NCBI GenBank assembly: GCA_001771585.1
Contig: MEUE01000001.1
Location: 412,744-476,743, forward strand
DNA length: 64,000 nt
From: a candidate division WOR-1 bacterium RIFOXYB2_FULL_46_45
GTDB taxonomy: Bacteria > Margulisbacteria > WOR-1 > XYC2-FULL-46-14
Direction of reading: 5' to 3'
Shown here: positions 34,190 to 41,810 of the stretch, piece after piece
Layout: every line of letters begins with the position of its first letter
Position numbering within the stretch: the stretch's first letter is position 1
Translations under genes and position numbers: made by a program
Notes under the pieces: generated by a model
Databases searched by the model: none
What the model saw: only the letters and a program-made list of their open reading frames with translations
What the model was told of the DNA's origin: nothing

Positions 34190-35019
34190 GATACTGAAAT
34201 TATATCACAAATCTCTTTTATCACCCAATCGGGTGTGGAGGCTCCCGCGGTTATTCCAATTTTGTTTTTATCACGAAGGCGAGGAAATATTTCCTCGCCT
34301 TCCTTTTTGTTTTGGATTTGATATGTCGGCGTTCCGGTCTTGGCGCAGAGCTCGGTTAGGCGCTTGGTATTGGCGCTCATCTTGTCGCCAATAATGAGCA
34401 TCACATCAACTTTTTTTGCCAAATCAATCGCCGCTTTTTGTCTTTTTTGGGTCGCTCCGCAAATTGTTTTGTGGACTATTAAATCTTTGACTTTTCCCTG
34501 AAGATATTTTACGATCTCGTTAAAATTTTCTTCCGATTGGGTGGTTTGAGCGACAACGCCGACCTTGTCTTGAAGGCGAGAAAATATATTCTCGCCTTCA
34601 TCTTTCGATGAAACCACAATCCCCTTCCCCTCCGACCACCCCAAAATCCCCTTCACCTCCGGATGGTTTTTATCCCCGATGATAATCAGCTGGTATCCTT
34701 TTTCAACCATCTCTTGAGCCAATTTCTGCGCCCGCTTCACCCAGGAGCAGGTGGTATCGATTATTTTCAGCTTTTTCTTTTTTGCCTCTTCATAAACCGA
34801 AGGCGGTACCCCGTGCGCCGAAATGAGCAAAGTTTCTCCGTCCTTAATCTCATTGATATCTTTGATGACTTTGATCCCCTGTTGTTTCAGCTTTTCTACT
34901 ACTTGGGTATTGTGGACCAGGTTGCCCAGCATATAGATATCGCGGTGTTCTTTTGCCTTGTTGTAGGCAGCGGAAACCCCTTCGCAAAAACCGGAAGAAT
35001 CAGCTATGAAGATTTGCAT
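34186..35019 (-). CDS. ispH: 4-hydroxy-3-methylbut-2-enyl diphosphate reductase
   Basis: A 277-aa IspH, the last MEP-pathway step, carrying an iron-sulfur cluster on Cys12 ([11 protein letters not shown]), Cys~95 (TTCSWV) and Cys~190 ([10 protein letters not shown]). [19 protein letters not shown] and [13 protein letters not shown] are conserved. Two loops, [15 protein letters not shown] and [14 protein letters not shown], are encoded by nearly identical DNA palindromes. It is the first gene after the 35095 cassette and starts 9 nt downstream of TACAAT; the DNA around its start is a 20-bp duplicate of the dapL end. Confidence 0.95.
   Translation of the reverse strand: MQIFIADSSGFCEGVSAAYNKAKEHRDIYMLGNLVHNTQVVEKLKQQGIKVIKDINEIKDGETLLISAHGVPPSVYEEAKKKKLKIIDTTCSWVKRAQKLAQEMVEKGYQLIIIGDKNHPEVKGILGWSEGKGIVVSSKDEGENIFSRLQDKVGVVAQTTQSEENFNEIVKYLQGKVKDLIVHKTICGATQKRQKAAIDLAKKVDVMLIIGDKMSANTKRLTELCAKTGTPTYQIQNKKEGEEIFPRLRDKNKIGITAGASTPDWVIKEICDIISVS
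34275..34302. repeat. Perfect 28-bp palindrome in ispH
   Basis: GAAGGCGAGGAAAT is followed directly by its reverse complement. It encodes [10 protein letters not shown] in frame, in the loop before the conserved [11 protein letters not shown]. Its sister palindrome lies at 34571-34600. Confidence 0.8.
34571..34600. repeat. 30-bp palindrome in ispH, related to that at 34275
   Basis: TGAAGGCGAGAAAAT is followed by its reverse complement with one mismatched pair near the centre. It encodes [10 protein letters not shown] before the conserved VGVVAQTT, at a pseudo-symmetrical position of IspH. Confidence 0.8.
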
Positions 35020-35021
35020 CT
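35002..35021. repeat. 20-bp direct repeat, copy 1 (ispH start)
   Basis: AGCTATGAAGATTTGCATCT, identical to 36719-36738. It covers the first seven codons of ispH in reverse. The two copies flank the 35095-36720 cassette gene and its promoter. Confidence 0.85.
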
Positions 35022-35028
35022 ACCCTAT

Positions 35029-35034
35029 ATTGTA
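35029..35034 (-). promoter_or_regulatory. -10 hexamer (TACAAT) for ispH
   Basis: TACAAT on the minus strand ends 9 nt before the ispH ATG, with only AGGGTAG between. If the cassette interrupted an older dapL-ispH operon, this may be the promoter that took over. Confidence 0.4.
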
Positions 35035-35060
35035 ATACAAAAGCAAGGATAAAAAACAGG

Positions 35061-35088
35061 TGAAATTTATTCAAAAATCTTCGGATAA
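35061..35088 (+). promoter_or_regulatory. Sigma28-like promoter (TGAAATTT ... CGGATAA)
   Basis: TGAAATTT (35061-35068) with GAAA-N16-CGGATAA (-10 at 35082-35088). The ATG at 35095 is 6 nt beyond the -10, with no ribosome site. Confidence 0.6.
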
Positions 35089-35094
35089 ATAAAT

Positions 35095-36720
35095 ATGGGA
35101 ACAGCACTTTCGGCGGCAAGAAGCCAACAATCATTACTGGGCTGGCCAAATTACCCTGCAGTAGCCCGGCCGGCCCCGCTTAGGACTGTCAAAACAGGCT
35201 GGCAGGAGCAGGCCGTCCATGTTGTAAACAATTCCCCTACTCCGGCACAGGACCTGATGCCGTTTTATGACACCCATCTTCCCCGCGAAGTTACTCAAGT
35301 CATAATTGAAGCGGTAAAAGCGGATGGCGCCGCTAAACTGGCCCAGGCAATTGGGGTCATCAGGAGCCCGGAGGTTGAAAGGATAGCAAAAGAGATTGAA
35401 GCGATATCAAAAGAACTGGCAGGCCAAGTCCTGGTCGGCAATGAAAATTTTTATAATTTATGTTCAACCAATGCTTTAATAATCCCCGCTGAATTAGATA
35501 ATGATAAAACAAAACCGCAGTTAGAAGAAGTTCTGCCTTTTCTTTTTGTCAGCGAACTTAGGGACATGCAATTGCTAGTCGGGCTGGCACAAGACCCCAA
35601 ACTAAGAAGAGAAACAATTAGCAAGCGGCAATCCTACGCGCCAACGGAAGAGGCAAACGAATTACGGGCAAGATTGCTTGAAAAGATAAAAGAGTTAAGG
35701 AGCGAACTACTAAGAATAGAACATAACTGGGAGGCCCTGAAGCTTCCCCGTAAAGCAAAAAATAGTATTGCCAGCAGAAGAACCGCCAAAAGGACATCCA
35801 TCTCTGCGCAGATGATTGCCCTCTACGATGTCGATAAACAAATCAGCCACGATATTGCACGCTGTTTTGGAATAAGGTTTAGTCCTTTCCATCCTTGTTT
35901 GCACGGAATTGATCTTCTTCATGGCAGGAAAATGACCTTCTCGTACCATCTCCTTGATCTGTGCGAGTCTTATTCCCATCTTATGCATGTAGCCTCTGTT
36001 CTGGAAACAAATTACTGCCGCCTGGGGGGAACATTGTTTCCGATAGAAGATTTTGATCCGGCCGTAATTGGAAAAACAGCGGCAATAAATGCCTCTTTCC
36101 GCAACATGATGCCGTTAAATACCGGATCGCCGTCAAAAGCCGGGCATGTAAACTATCAACCCGATCCGGCAACCCCTCGTATAACCGGCTATCCGTCTAT
36201 GCTCGAAATACTTTTATATAACTTACTTAAAAACCCGACCAGATTTATTGAGGAAGAGAAAGAAAGAGATTTTTTTGTTGACCTTGAGATACGTCCCGAC
36301 CGTAAATTCCCTGATGTAGCCATCGCCACGGTTGAAGATAACGCAACCGGGTTCAATGTTCATGCACTATTCCGGCGGGCGGTCGAAGAGGCGGAAAAGC
36401 AGAAAGAAAACGGAACAATCAATCTCTATCCCATACTAAAAAGGATCCTGGCCTGTAAAGATAAACCTTTCATGTTCCGCGGATTTACCGTCGGAGAGCT
36501 GATGGATATGGCTCTTCTGCCACGGCTCTCCGCAAGCTATAGGGACACAATTTCCTCCGGCATAGGACTTGATGAAGCCAACCATATCTGCCAGTTAAAC
36601 GGCTGGGACATTATGATTACAAACACAACCACCGGCGGAGCGCTGGTCTGGATAATTATGGGAGAGAAAGAAAAACTGGACAAAATTATCGCGAGAGAAT
36701 TGGGGCAATTCATCCTTTAG
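35095..36720 (+). CDS. Uncharacterised protein with GHKL-type ATPase domain (sigma28-like cassette)
   Basis: A 541-aa protein. Its last ~175 residues resemble a histidine-kinase/Hsp90-type ATPase fold: an N-box-like LYNLLKNPTRFIEE (about 373), a G1-like ATVEDNATGFNV (about 413), and a G2-like SSGIGLDEANHICQLNGWDI (about 488). Upstream is a helical region with HPCLHGIDLLHG, but no canonical H-box SHExxxPL, so it is not a normal sensor kinase. The first 37 residues contain no Asp or Glu and are rich in Ala, Ser, Pro and Arg. It interrupts the dapL-ispH junction on the opposite strand, flanked by 20-bp direct repeats, and shares a 4-nt stop overlap with dapL. Confidence 0.75.
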   Translation: MGTALSAARSQQSLLGWPNYPAVARPAPLRTVKTGWQEQAVHVVNNSPTPAQDLMPFYDTHLPREVTQVIIEAVKADGAAKLAQAIGVIRSPEVERIAKEIEAISKELAGQVLVGNENFYNLCSTNALIIPAELDNDKTKPQLEEVLPFLFVSELRDMQLLVGLAQDPKLRRETISKRQSYAPTEEANELRARLLEKIKELRSELLRIEHNWEALKLPRKAKNSIASRRTAKRTSISAQMIALYDVDKQISHDIARCFGIRFSPFHPCLHGIDLLHGRKMTFSYHLLDLCESYSHLMHVASVLETNYCRLGGTLFPIEDFDPAVIGKTAAINASFRNMMPLNTGSPSKAGHVNYQPDPATPRITGYPSMLEILLYNLLKNPTRFIEEEKERDFFVDLEIRPDRKFPDVAIATVEDNATGFNVHALFRRAVEEAEKQKENGTINLYPILKRILACKDKPFMFRGFTVGELMDMALLPRLSASYRDTISSGIGLDEANHICQLNGWDIMITNTTTGGALVWIIMGEKEKLDKIIARELGQFIL

Positions 36721-37865
36721 CTATGAAGATTTGCATCTTTTAATCTTTTGATAGCCAGCTTTATCCGCTCTTTTGGGATTGTAAACGCGAACCGGACATA
36801 GCCTTCGCCGGAGGGGCCGTAGCCGGAACCGGGGACAACCAGGATCCCGCATTTGTCGAGCAGTTTTTCGGTAAAAGAGGCGGAGGTTTCACCTTTTGGA
36901 ACCGGAACCCACATATAAAAGGTCGCTTTCGGTTTCGGTAATTTAAAACCAAGTGAAGACAGCCCATCATATAAAACATCCCTTCTCTCTTGAAAAAACA
37001 GATTGTTTTGGGCAACACAATCCTGCGAAGAAGAGAGGGCCGTTATCGCCGCCAGCTGGATCGCTTTGAAAACACCGGAATCAATATTGGACTTGATCGT
37101 CGCCAGGGCCGAAACCGCGTCTTTATTCCCCACCGCCATCCCGATCCTCCACCCGGTCATATTATAAGTTTTTGAAAGCGAATGGAATTCGATCGTCACC
37201 TCTTTCGCCCCCGGAATTTCTAAAACACTAATCGGCTTATAGCCGTCATATCCCATCTCCGAATAAGCCAGATCGGAAACGAGCAGGATATTATTCTCTC
37301 TGCAAAAATTTACGCATTGCTCAAAAAAGTCCTTTTCTGCTACCGCTGCCGTCGGATTGTTCGGATAATTGATATATAAAAGTTTGGCCCTCTTAACAAT
37401 ATTTGCCGGAATCTTTTTTAGATCAGGAACTAAAGGGATGAGATACGGTTCCCCGCCGGCCAGGATAGTAGAAATTTTATAGACCGGATAAGAGGGGTCG
37501 GGGACCAGCGTAACATCTCCCGGATCGACAAAAGCGAGCGGCAGATGGGCCAGCCCTTCTTTGGAACCGATCAGCGCGCAAACTTCGGTTGCAGGATCGA
37601 GCAAAACATTAAAACGCTTCTTATACCAGTCTGCGACCGCCTTGCGGAATAAGGGCTCTCCTTTTGAGGTTGGATAATTTTCCGCCTCGGTGGTCGGCAA
37701 AACCTCCCGCATTTTGGAAATAATATGTTCCGGCGTCGGCAGGTCCGGATCACCGATCCCAAAATCGATAACGTCTATCCCTTTTTTGACAAGCTCCGCT
37801 TTCTTCTCTTCAATTTTTACGAACAGATACGGGGGGATTTTATCCAAACGTTTCGATTTTCTCAT
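36717..37865 (-). CDS. dapL: LL-diaminopimelate aminotransferase
   Basis: A 382-aa class I/II aminotransferase that makes LL-DAP directly from tetrahydrodipicolinate. IDFGIGDPDLPTPEHI, ENYPTSKGEPLFRKAVADWY, YINYPNNPTAAVA, SDLAYSEMGYDGYKPISVLEI and the PLP site HSLSKTYNMTGWRIGMAVG mark the DapL family. It overlaps dapF by 4 nt in the dap operon. Its C-terminal codons are duplicated at the start of ispH. The presence of DapL implies the aminotransferase DAP route. Confidence 0.93.
   Translation of the reverse strand: MRKSKRLDKIPPYLFVKIEEKKAELVKKGIDVIDFGIGDPDLPTPEHIISKMREVLPTTEAENYPTSKGEPLFRKAVADWYKKRFNVLLDPATEVCALIGSKEGLAHLPLAFVDPGDVTLVPDPSYPVYKISTILAGGEPYLIPLVPDLKKIPANIVKRAKLLYINYPNNPTAAVAEKDFFEQCVNFCRENNILLVSDLAYSEMGYDGYKPISVLEIPGAKEVTIEFHSLSKTYNMTGWRIGMAVGNKDAVSALATIKSNIDSGVFKAIQLAAITALSSSQDCVAQNNLFFQERRDVLYDGLSSLGFKLPKPKATFYMWVPVPKGETSASFTEKLLDKCGILVVPGSGYGPSGEGYVRFAFTIPKERIKLAIKRLKDANLHS
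36719..36738. repeat. 20-bp direct repeat, copy 2 (dapL end)
   Basis: Identical to 35002-35021. Here it encodes the last codons of dapL (ANLHS) and shares its first two bases with the stop of the cassette gene. Confidence 0.85.
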
Positions 37866-38662
37866 AATGTATATTCTCCCGTAAAAACCGTCTCCGCCGG
37901 TCCGCGCATTAAGATATGTTTGTCATCGCGGTTCCATTCAATATCCAAATTCCCGCCGGGAAGGGTAACAATTACTTCCTGATCGGTCTTTCCCTCCGTC
38001 ACTGCGGCCGCAACGGCGGCGCAAGCGCCGGTGCCGCAAGCGAGTGTCTCTCCCGCCCCTCTCTCCCACACCTTCACTTCAATATGCTTCCGGTCGATTA
38101 TTTTGACAAATTCCACATTGGTTCTATTTGGAAAATGGGGATGGTTTTCAATTTTAGGGCCCACTTCCTGTAAGTTAACCGCATCAAGGTCGTCAACAAA
38201 AATCACCGCATGCGGATTCCCCATCGAAACTTCGTGGATTTTAAAGTCGTAAGTACTAAGTACTAAGTCGTAAGTATTAAGTATTTGGGGAATTCCCATA
38301 TCTACTTCGACCGCCGCCGCCTGTCCTTTTTCCGCCATCACCGCGGGGAGCATTATTCCGGCTTTGGTTTCAACCGACAAAAGCTCTTTCTTGTTCTCCA
38401 TCGTATCGTAGAGGTATTTCGCGAAGCAGCGGATCCCGTTGCCGCACATCTCCGGCTCTGAACCATCGGGATTAAAGATTTGCATTCTGGCGTCGGCCTT
38501 GTCGGAGGGCAAAACCAGGATCAGACCGTCCGCCCCGATCCCAAAGTTCCGGTCACAGACATCCTCTGCCAGTTGAGGAAGATCAATCCCTTCCAGTTTT
38601 TCACAGCGGCAATCAACCAGCACAAAATCGTTGCCGAGACCGTGCATCTTGGTAAACTTCAT
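37862..38662 (-). CDS. dapF: Diaminopimelate epimerase
   Basis: A 266-aa epimerase of LL- to meso-DAP. FTKMHGLGNDFVLVDC, FNPDGSEPEMCGNGIRCFAKYL (catalytic Cys), VSMGNPHAVIFVDD and WERGAGETLACGTGACAAVAA (second Cys) are all present. Residues ~138-152 (ILNTYDLVLSTYDF) are an in-frame tandem repeat from a 21-bp DNA repeat. First gene of the long array; starts 6 nt downstream of TGCTATACT. Confidence 0.95.
   Translation of the reverse strand: MKFTKMHGLGNDFVLVDCRCEKLEGIDLPQLAEDVCDRNFGIGADGLILVLPSDKADARMQIFNPDGSEPEMCGNGIRCFAKYLYDTMENKKELLSVETKAGIMLPAVMAEKGQAAAVEVDMGIPQILNTYDLVLSTYDFKIHEVSMGNPHAVIFVDDLDAVNLQEVGPKIENHPHFPNRTNVEFVKIIDRKHIEVKVWERGAGETLACGTGACAAVAAAVTEGKTDQEVIVTLPGGNLDIEWNRDDKHILMRGPAETVFTGEYTL
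38244..38285. repeat. Two 21-bp tandem repeats within dapF
   Basis: AAGTCGTAAGTACTAAGTACT and AAGTCGTAAGTATTAAGTATT differ at 2 of 21 positions. On the coding strand they give ILNTYDL and VLSTYDF, a seven-residue tandem repeat. Confidence 0.75.
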
Positions 38663-38668
38663 AGATAT

Positions 38669-38677
38669 AGTATAGCA
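38669..38677 (-). promoter_or_regulatory. Extended -10 promoter (TGCTATACT) for dapF
   Basis: TGC-TATACT on the minus strand ends 6 nt before the dapF ATG; a TTAACA-like -35 lies 18 nt further upstream. No ribosome site, so the long array begins leaderless. Confidence 0.6.
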
Positions 38678-38692
38678 AAAGTTTAAATTAAA

Positions 38693-38701
38693 TGTTAATA
38701 T
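38693..38701 (+). promoter_or_regulatory. Extended -10 promoter (TGTTAATAT) for the AbiEii-like module
   Basis: TGT-TAATAT ends 6 nt before the ATG at 38708, with no ribosome site. It is divergent from, and overlaps the -35 region of, the dapF promoter. Confidence 0.5.
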
Positions 38702-38707
38702 TTATCC

Positions 38708-38908
38708 ATGATTTGGGATTATAAAGAAACCGAATATAAAAAGCAGGCTAAAGCCGATCCAATTTGGCATCTTGAACGGCTCATTAATTATGGTTTAAAC
38801 GGTGAAAAAATCAATAAAGAACTGCTTAAAAAATATCTCCCTCAGTTGAAAATTCCGGAAAATAGGAAAAACTTCTTGGAATTGTTATTATGGAACAAGC
38901 CGTTTTAA
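38708..38908 (+). CDS. Small protein upstream of AbiEii-like nucleotidyltransferase (66 aa)
   Basis: A 66-aa acidic/basic helical protein, MIWDYKETEYKKQAKADPIWHLERLINYGL..., ending FLELLLWNKPF. Proteins of this look are frequently encoded immediately before AbiEii/AbiGii-type nucleotidyltransferases and may act as an antidote or accessory. The stop lies 19 nt inside the next gene, so the two are coupled. No domain is otherwise recognised. Divergent from dapF. Confidence 0.7.
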   Translation: MIWDYKETEYKKQAKADPIWHLERLINYGLNGEKINKELLKKYLPQLKIPENRKNFLELLLWNKPF

Positions 38909-39540
38909 CGGAAACACAAAAAACTGCCATTAAAACAGTGGGATCGGAGCCAAAGCTATCCGGTTTTTATCTGAGCGGCGGCACCGCTTTATCGGGCTAC
39001 TACCTGCAACACCGCTGGTCGGATGATTTGGATTTTTTTACCGACCAAAAACCAGACCTTGTTTTCCTGCATAGCTTTATAGAGAAGCTAAAAGCTACGA
39101 TTGGAGCTAACTCGGTACGCTATGAGCGGCTCAACGACCGCAATATCTTCTTCCTGCAAACTGGCCGTGAAGAATTAAAGATGGAATTCAGCGAGTATCC
39201 ATTCCCCCAACTGGAAAAATCAGTTGTTAAGGACGGCATAAAAATTGACAGTTTAAGGGATATCGCCGCCAATAAGCTGATGGCCATGCTGGACCGATTT
39301 GATCCAAAAGATTTTGTCGATCTTTTTTTTCTTTTAAAGGGTTTTAAACTGGACACTATTCGCAAAGATGTTGAGAAAAAATTTGGAATCAAGGTTGATG
39401 ATGTTTTTCTGGGCGGCGAACTGGCAAAAGTAAAACGGGTAGAAGCTTTGCCCAAAATGATTAAAAAAATTACCGCTCAAGAATTGAAAGATTTTTTCTC
39501 TCAAAAAGCCAAAGAATTAGAATCGAAGGTTATTGAATAA
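38890..39540 (+). CDS. AbiEii/AbiGii-family nucleotidyltransferase
   Basis: A 216-aa protein. FYLSGGTALSGYYLQHRWSDDLDFFTD is the GGTAL...R.S.DlDff signature of AbiEii toxins (DUF1814), nucleotidyltransferases found in type IV toxin-antitoxin and abortive-infection loci. LKMEF and KIDSLRDIAANKLMAMLDRFDPKDFVDLFFLL complete the fold. It overlaps the 66-aa gene by 19 nt and ends 3 nt before the convergent queD. Several chromosomal members have no shown toxicity; a TA or phage-defence role is an inference from family. Confidence 0.88.
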   Translation: MEQAVLTETQKTAIKTVGSEPKLSGFYLSGGTALSGYYLQHRWSDDLDFFTDQKPDLVFLHSFIEKLKATIGANSVRYERLNDRNIFFLQTGREELKMEFSEYPFPQLEKSVVKDGIKIDSLRDIAANKLMAMLDRFDPKDFVDLFFLLKGFKLDTIRKDVEKKFGIKVDDVFLGGELAKVKRVEALPKMIKKITAQELKDFFSQKAKELESKVIE

Positions 39541-39543
39541 AAC

Positions 39544-39885
39544 TCAACTGTAGCTTGCGCATGCTTTATCCGACTCCCATACGATTACCTTTGAGGCCTT
39601 GATCCTATTATATATCTCCCTGGCCAAATTTTCAGCCGTAGGATTTTGTTTAGCAAAAAGAGGAAGCTCGTTTAAATTGTGATGGTCGAATTCTTCGAGC
39701 ACTTTCTTAAGCTCCGCTTTGATCTCCGTAAAATCCTTGAGCATCCCGGTTTGATCAAGCTTAGTTCCGGAAATAAAAACCTGGACCTTGAAAGTGTGCC
39801 CATGCAGGTTCTCGCATTTTCCCTTATACCCCCGCAGCTGATGCGCCGCGGAGAAAGTGTCCTCAACCATCAGTTCATAAGTCAA
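39544..39885 (-). CDS. queD: 6-carboxytetrahydropterin synthase / PTPS family
   Basis: A 113-aa PTPS-fold enzyme. FSAAHQLRGYKGKCENLHGHTFKVQVF carries the Zn-binding His triad and catalytic Cys, and MLKDFTEIKAEL, FDHHNLNE and NPTAENLAREIY follow. The length fits QueD (queuosine synthesis) rather than eukaryotic PTPS. It overlaps murI by 11 nt, sitting at the end of the murI-amiC-cca operon. No queC, queE or queF is nearby. Confidence 0.93.
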   Translation of the reverse strand: MTYELMVEDTFSAAHQLRGYKGKCENLHGHTFKVQVFISGTKLDQTGMLKDFTEIKAELKKVLEEFDHHNLNELPLFAKQNPTAENLAREIYNRIKASKVIVWESDKACASYS

Positions 39886-40738
39886 TTTTCTTCACTCCCA
39901 AAATATTTTTTCCCAACAGTTTCGATCCCAAAACCTCAAACTGGGCCGGGGAGCCGGTAACATAATAAGCGACCCGTCCCTCGGTCAAGTCCCCGTTAAA
40001 AAGAGAGCAGGAAGCCAAAATGCTTTTTGCCTCGGCTACCGCTTCAATTGCCGGATCTATCAGCTCAACTTTTATTATATCACGCAGAATTCCGGCAAGA
40101 TGCGGATAGTGGGTACAACCCAAAATCAGCGTGTCCACCTCCGCCGCCTTGATCGGAGCCAGATATTCTTCCGCTACTTTGCGGGTCTCTTCCGCTTCAA
40201 TAAATCCCCCTTCAATTAAAGGAACAAAGAGCGGACAGGCCTCCTCAGTAACTTCCGCCCCCGGAAGCGCTTTTTTAAAGGCGTGGGTTGAGATCGTGTT
40301 CTGGGTGGCGATAACACCGATCTTCTTATTTTTGGAAACGCTAAGCGCCGCCCGCGCCCCCGGCTCAATCATCGAAACGATCGGAAAATCATACTGGTCT
40401 TTGACCTTTTGATAGGCGATCGCGGAAGAGGTCCCGCAGGCCATGATCACCAGCTTGACCCCCTCCCCGGCAAAAAAGTTTAAGATCTCACAATTTATTT
40501 TTAGTATCTCGGCCGGAGATCTCCCTCCATAAGGCACTCTCGCGGTATCGGCCAGATAGATGGCGTTCTCATGCGGAAGCTGTTTTAAAACTTCGGCCAA
40601 AACCGTAAGCCCCCCCACCCCGGAATCAAAGAGTCCGATCGGAGAATTCCGGTTTGCCCGTTTCGGGTTTTTCTTTGGTATTATCTGTTCAAAGACCGGA
40701 TCAATGTTTGACTTTTGTATCTTTTCGATTTCCGCCAT
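39875..40738 (-). CDS. murI: Glutamate racemase
   Basis: A 287-aa MurI that makes D-glutamate for peptidoglycan. IGLFDSGVGGLTVLAEV and DTARVPYGGRSP lead to MACGTSSA with the first catalytic Cys (usual motif CNTA, here CGTS) and LILGCTHYPHL with the second. The first ~30 residues are a polar extension. The start lies 38 nt inside amiC and has a GGAG site 8 nt upstream, so the overlap looks genuine. Confidence 0.93.
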   Translation of the reverse strand: MAEIEKIQKSNIDPVFEQIIPKKNPKRANRNSPIGLFDSGVGGLTVLAEVLKQLPHENAIYLADTARVPYGGRSPAEILKINCEILNFFAGEGVKLVIMACGTSSAIAYQKVKDQYDFPIVSMIEPGARAALSVSKNKKIGVIATQNTISTHAFKKALPGAEVTEEACPLFVPLIEGGFIEAEETRKVAEEYLAPIKAAEVDTLILGCTHYPHLAGILRDIIKVELIDPAIEAVAEAKSILASCSLFNGDLTEGRVAYYVTGSPAQFEVLGSKLLGKNILGVKKIDL

Positions 40739-41810
40739 TAAAATACTCCTTGATTCCGTCTGAAACCGCCGCCGCGACTTTTTTCAAGAACCGGTCGCTC
40801 GCCGCGAGATTCGCCTCTTCCGGGTTAGTGAGATAGCACGGCTCAACGATCACCGCCGGCATCAGCGCATGGTGTACCGTATAAAGTTTTGCACGGCGCA
40901 CCCCGTTGTCCCGCCTCCCCAGTTTTTCTCGCAGGTTTTTATGCATAATTTCAGCCAATTTTAAGCTTCTGGCCGTATAGTAGTAGGTCTCGGTCCCGTT
41001 CATCCTGGAATTATAGGTGGCATTATAGTGCAAGCCGACATAAATATCGGCATCGATGCGGTTGGTAAAAGCGGTCACCTCGGCAAGGTCGATCTTAACA
41101 TTCTTTTTTCTGGTCAAATAAACCGTCGCACCCTGCTGTTTTAAAAACTCAACCAGATAATTCGCGGTCTTAAGCGTCAGATTCTTTTCGACCAGTCCCC
41201 CTATTCCAAAAGCTCCGGGATCGGCTCCGCCATGCCCCGGGTCGATGACTATGATCTTGCCTTTAAGGACTTTTGAGTACGGGCGGGTCTGTGACCCGCC
41301 CCTACCATTATCACTCTCCACTTCTTCCCTCACCACCACCCTCTCCACCCTCACAATCTGGGGGGCTACTTTCTTAACCTCCATAACGGGAGCAACCGGA
41401 TCGGCTGCCGGCTCTTCCTGTAAATTATGGACATAAGGCCGGCTCTTGTCCCTGACCTCTATCACAACCTTATTCTGCCCGAAGATCGAGGCCTCTTCAT
41501 AATCGACCGAATAAGCAAGATCAAAAACAATGCGGGTTGAACTTCCGGTCCTGACTTTTGTAATCCTTTTGCTTTTAATTTTCGGAAAGGTTTTGGTTTT
41601 GATCTTAATCCCCGTCAAGTCAACAACCAGCCGGGAGGGATTATCAAGGAGCATCACTTTTGGCTTGATGTATTCCGAAGTGTTGATAGTAACGGTATCG
41701 TAGTATTTATGACAATCGATCTCAATGCCGGCCAGCTCGGCGCTCCTGCCGACCTGCGCGAGTAAGATAAATAAAACAATGCTACTTAATAAGTTTAAGA
41801 AGTATTTCAC
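40701..41810 (-). CDS. N-acetylmuramoyl-L-alanine amidase with AMIN domain
   Basis: A 369-aa exported amidase. Residues 1-24 form a Sec signal peptide (MKYFLNLLSSIVLFILLAQVGRSA). An AMIN domain (about 30-110) targets the envelope or division site. A linker containing the sequence NGRGGSQTRPYS derived from a palindromic DNA element follows. The Amidase_3 domain (IVIDPGHGGADPGAFG, LTRKKNVKI..., VGLHYNAT) with Zn-binding His and Glu cleaves peptidoglycan. It overlaps cca by 29 nt and murI by 38 nt. Confidence 0.92.
   Translation of the reverse strand: MKYFLNLLSSIVLFILLAQVGRSAELAGIEIDCHKYYDTVTINTSEYIKPKVMLLDNPSRLVVDLTGIKIKTKTFPKIKSKRITKVRTGSSTRIVFDLAYSVDYEEASIFGQNKVVIEVRDKSRPYVHNLQEEPAADPVAPVMEVKKVAPQIVRVERVVVREEVESDNGRGGSQTRPYSKVLKGKIIVIDPGHGGADPGAFGIGGLVEKNLTLKTANYLVEFLKQQGATVYLTRKKNVKIDLAEVTAFTNRIDADIYVGLHYNATYNSRMNGTETYYYTARSLKLAEIMHKNLREKLGRRDNGVRRAKLYTVHHALMPAVIVEPCYLTNPEEANLAASDRFLKKVAAAVSDGIKEYFNGGNRKDTKVKH
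41281..41301. repeat. GGGCGGGTC palindrome within the amidase gene
   Basis: GGGCGGGTC-TGT-GACCCGCCC is a 9-bp stem with a 3-nt loop, with TAC/GTA extending it on one side. It encodes GRGGSQTRPY in the flexible linker between the AMIN and catalytic domains. Confidence 0.7.

Noticed and set aside
34187-34204. TATAAT before cimA on the minus strand
   Set aside because: It lies inside ispH coding sequence and cimA is translationally coupled by a 4-nt overlap, so I treat it as chance.
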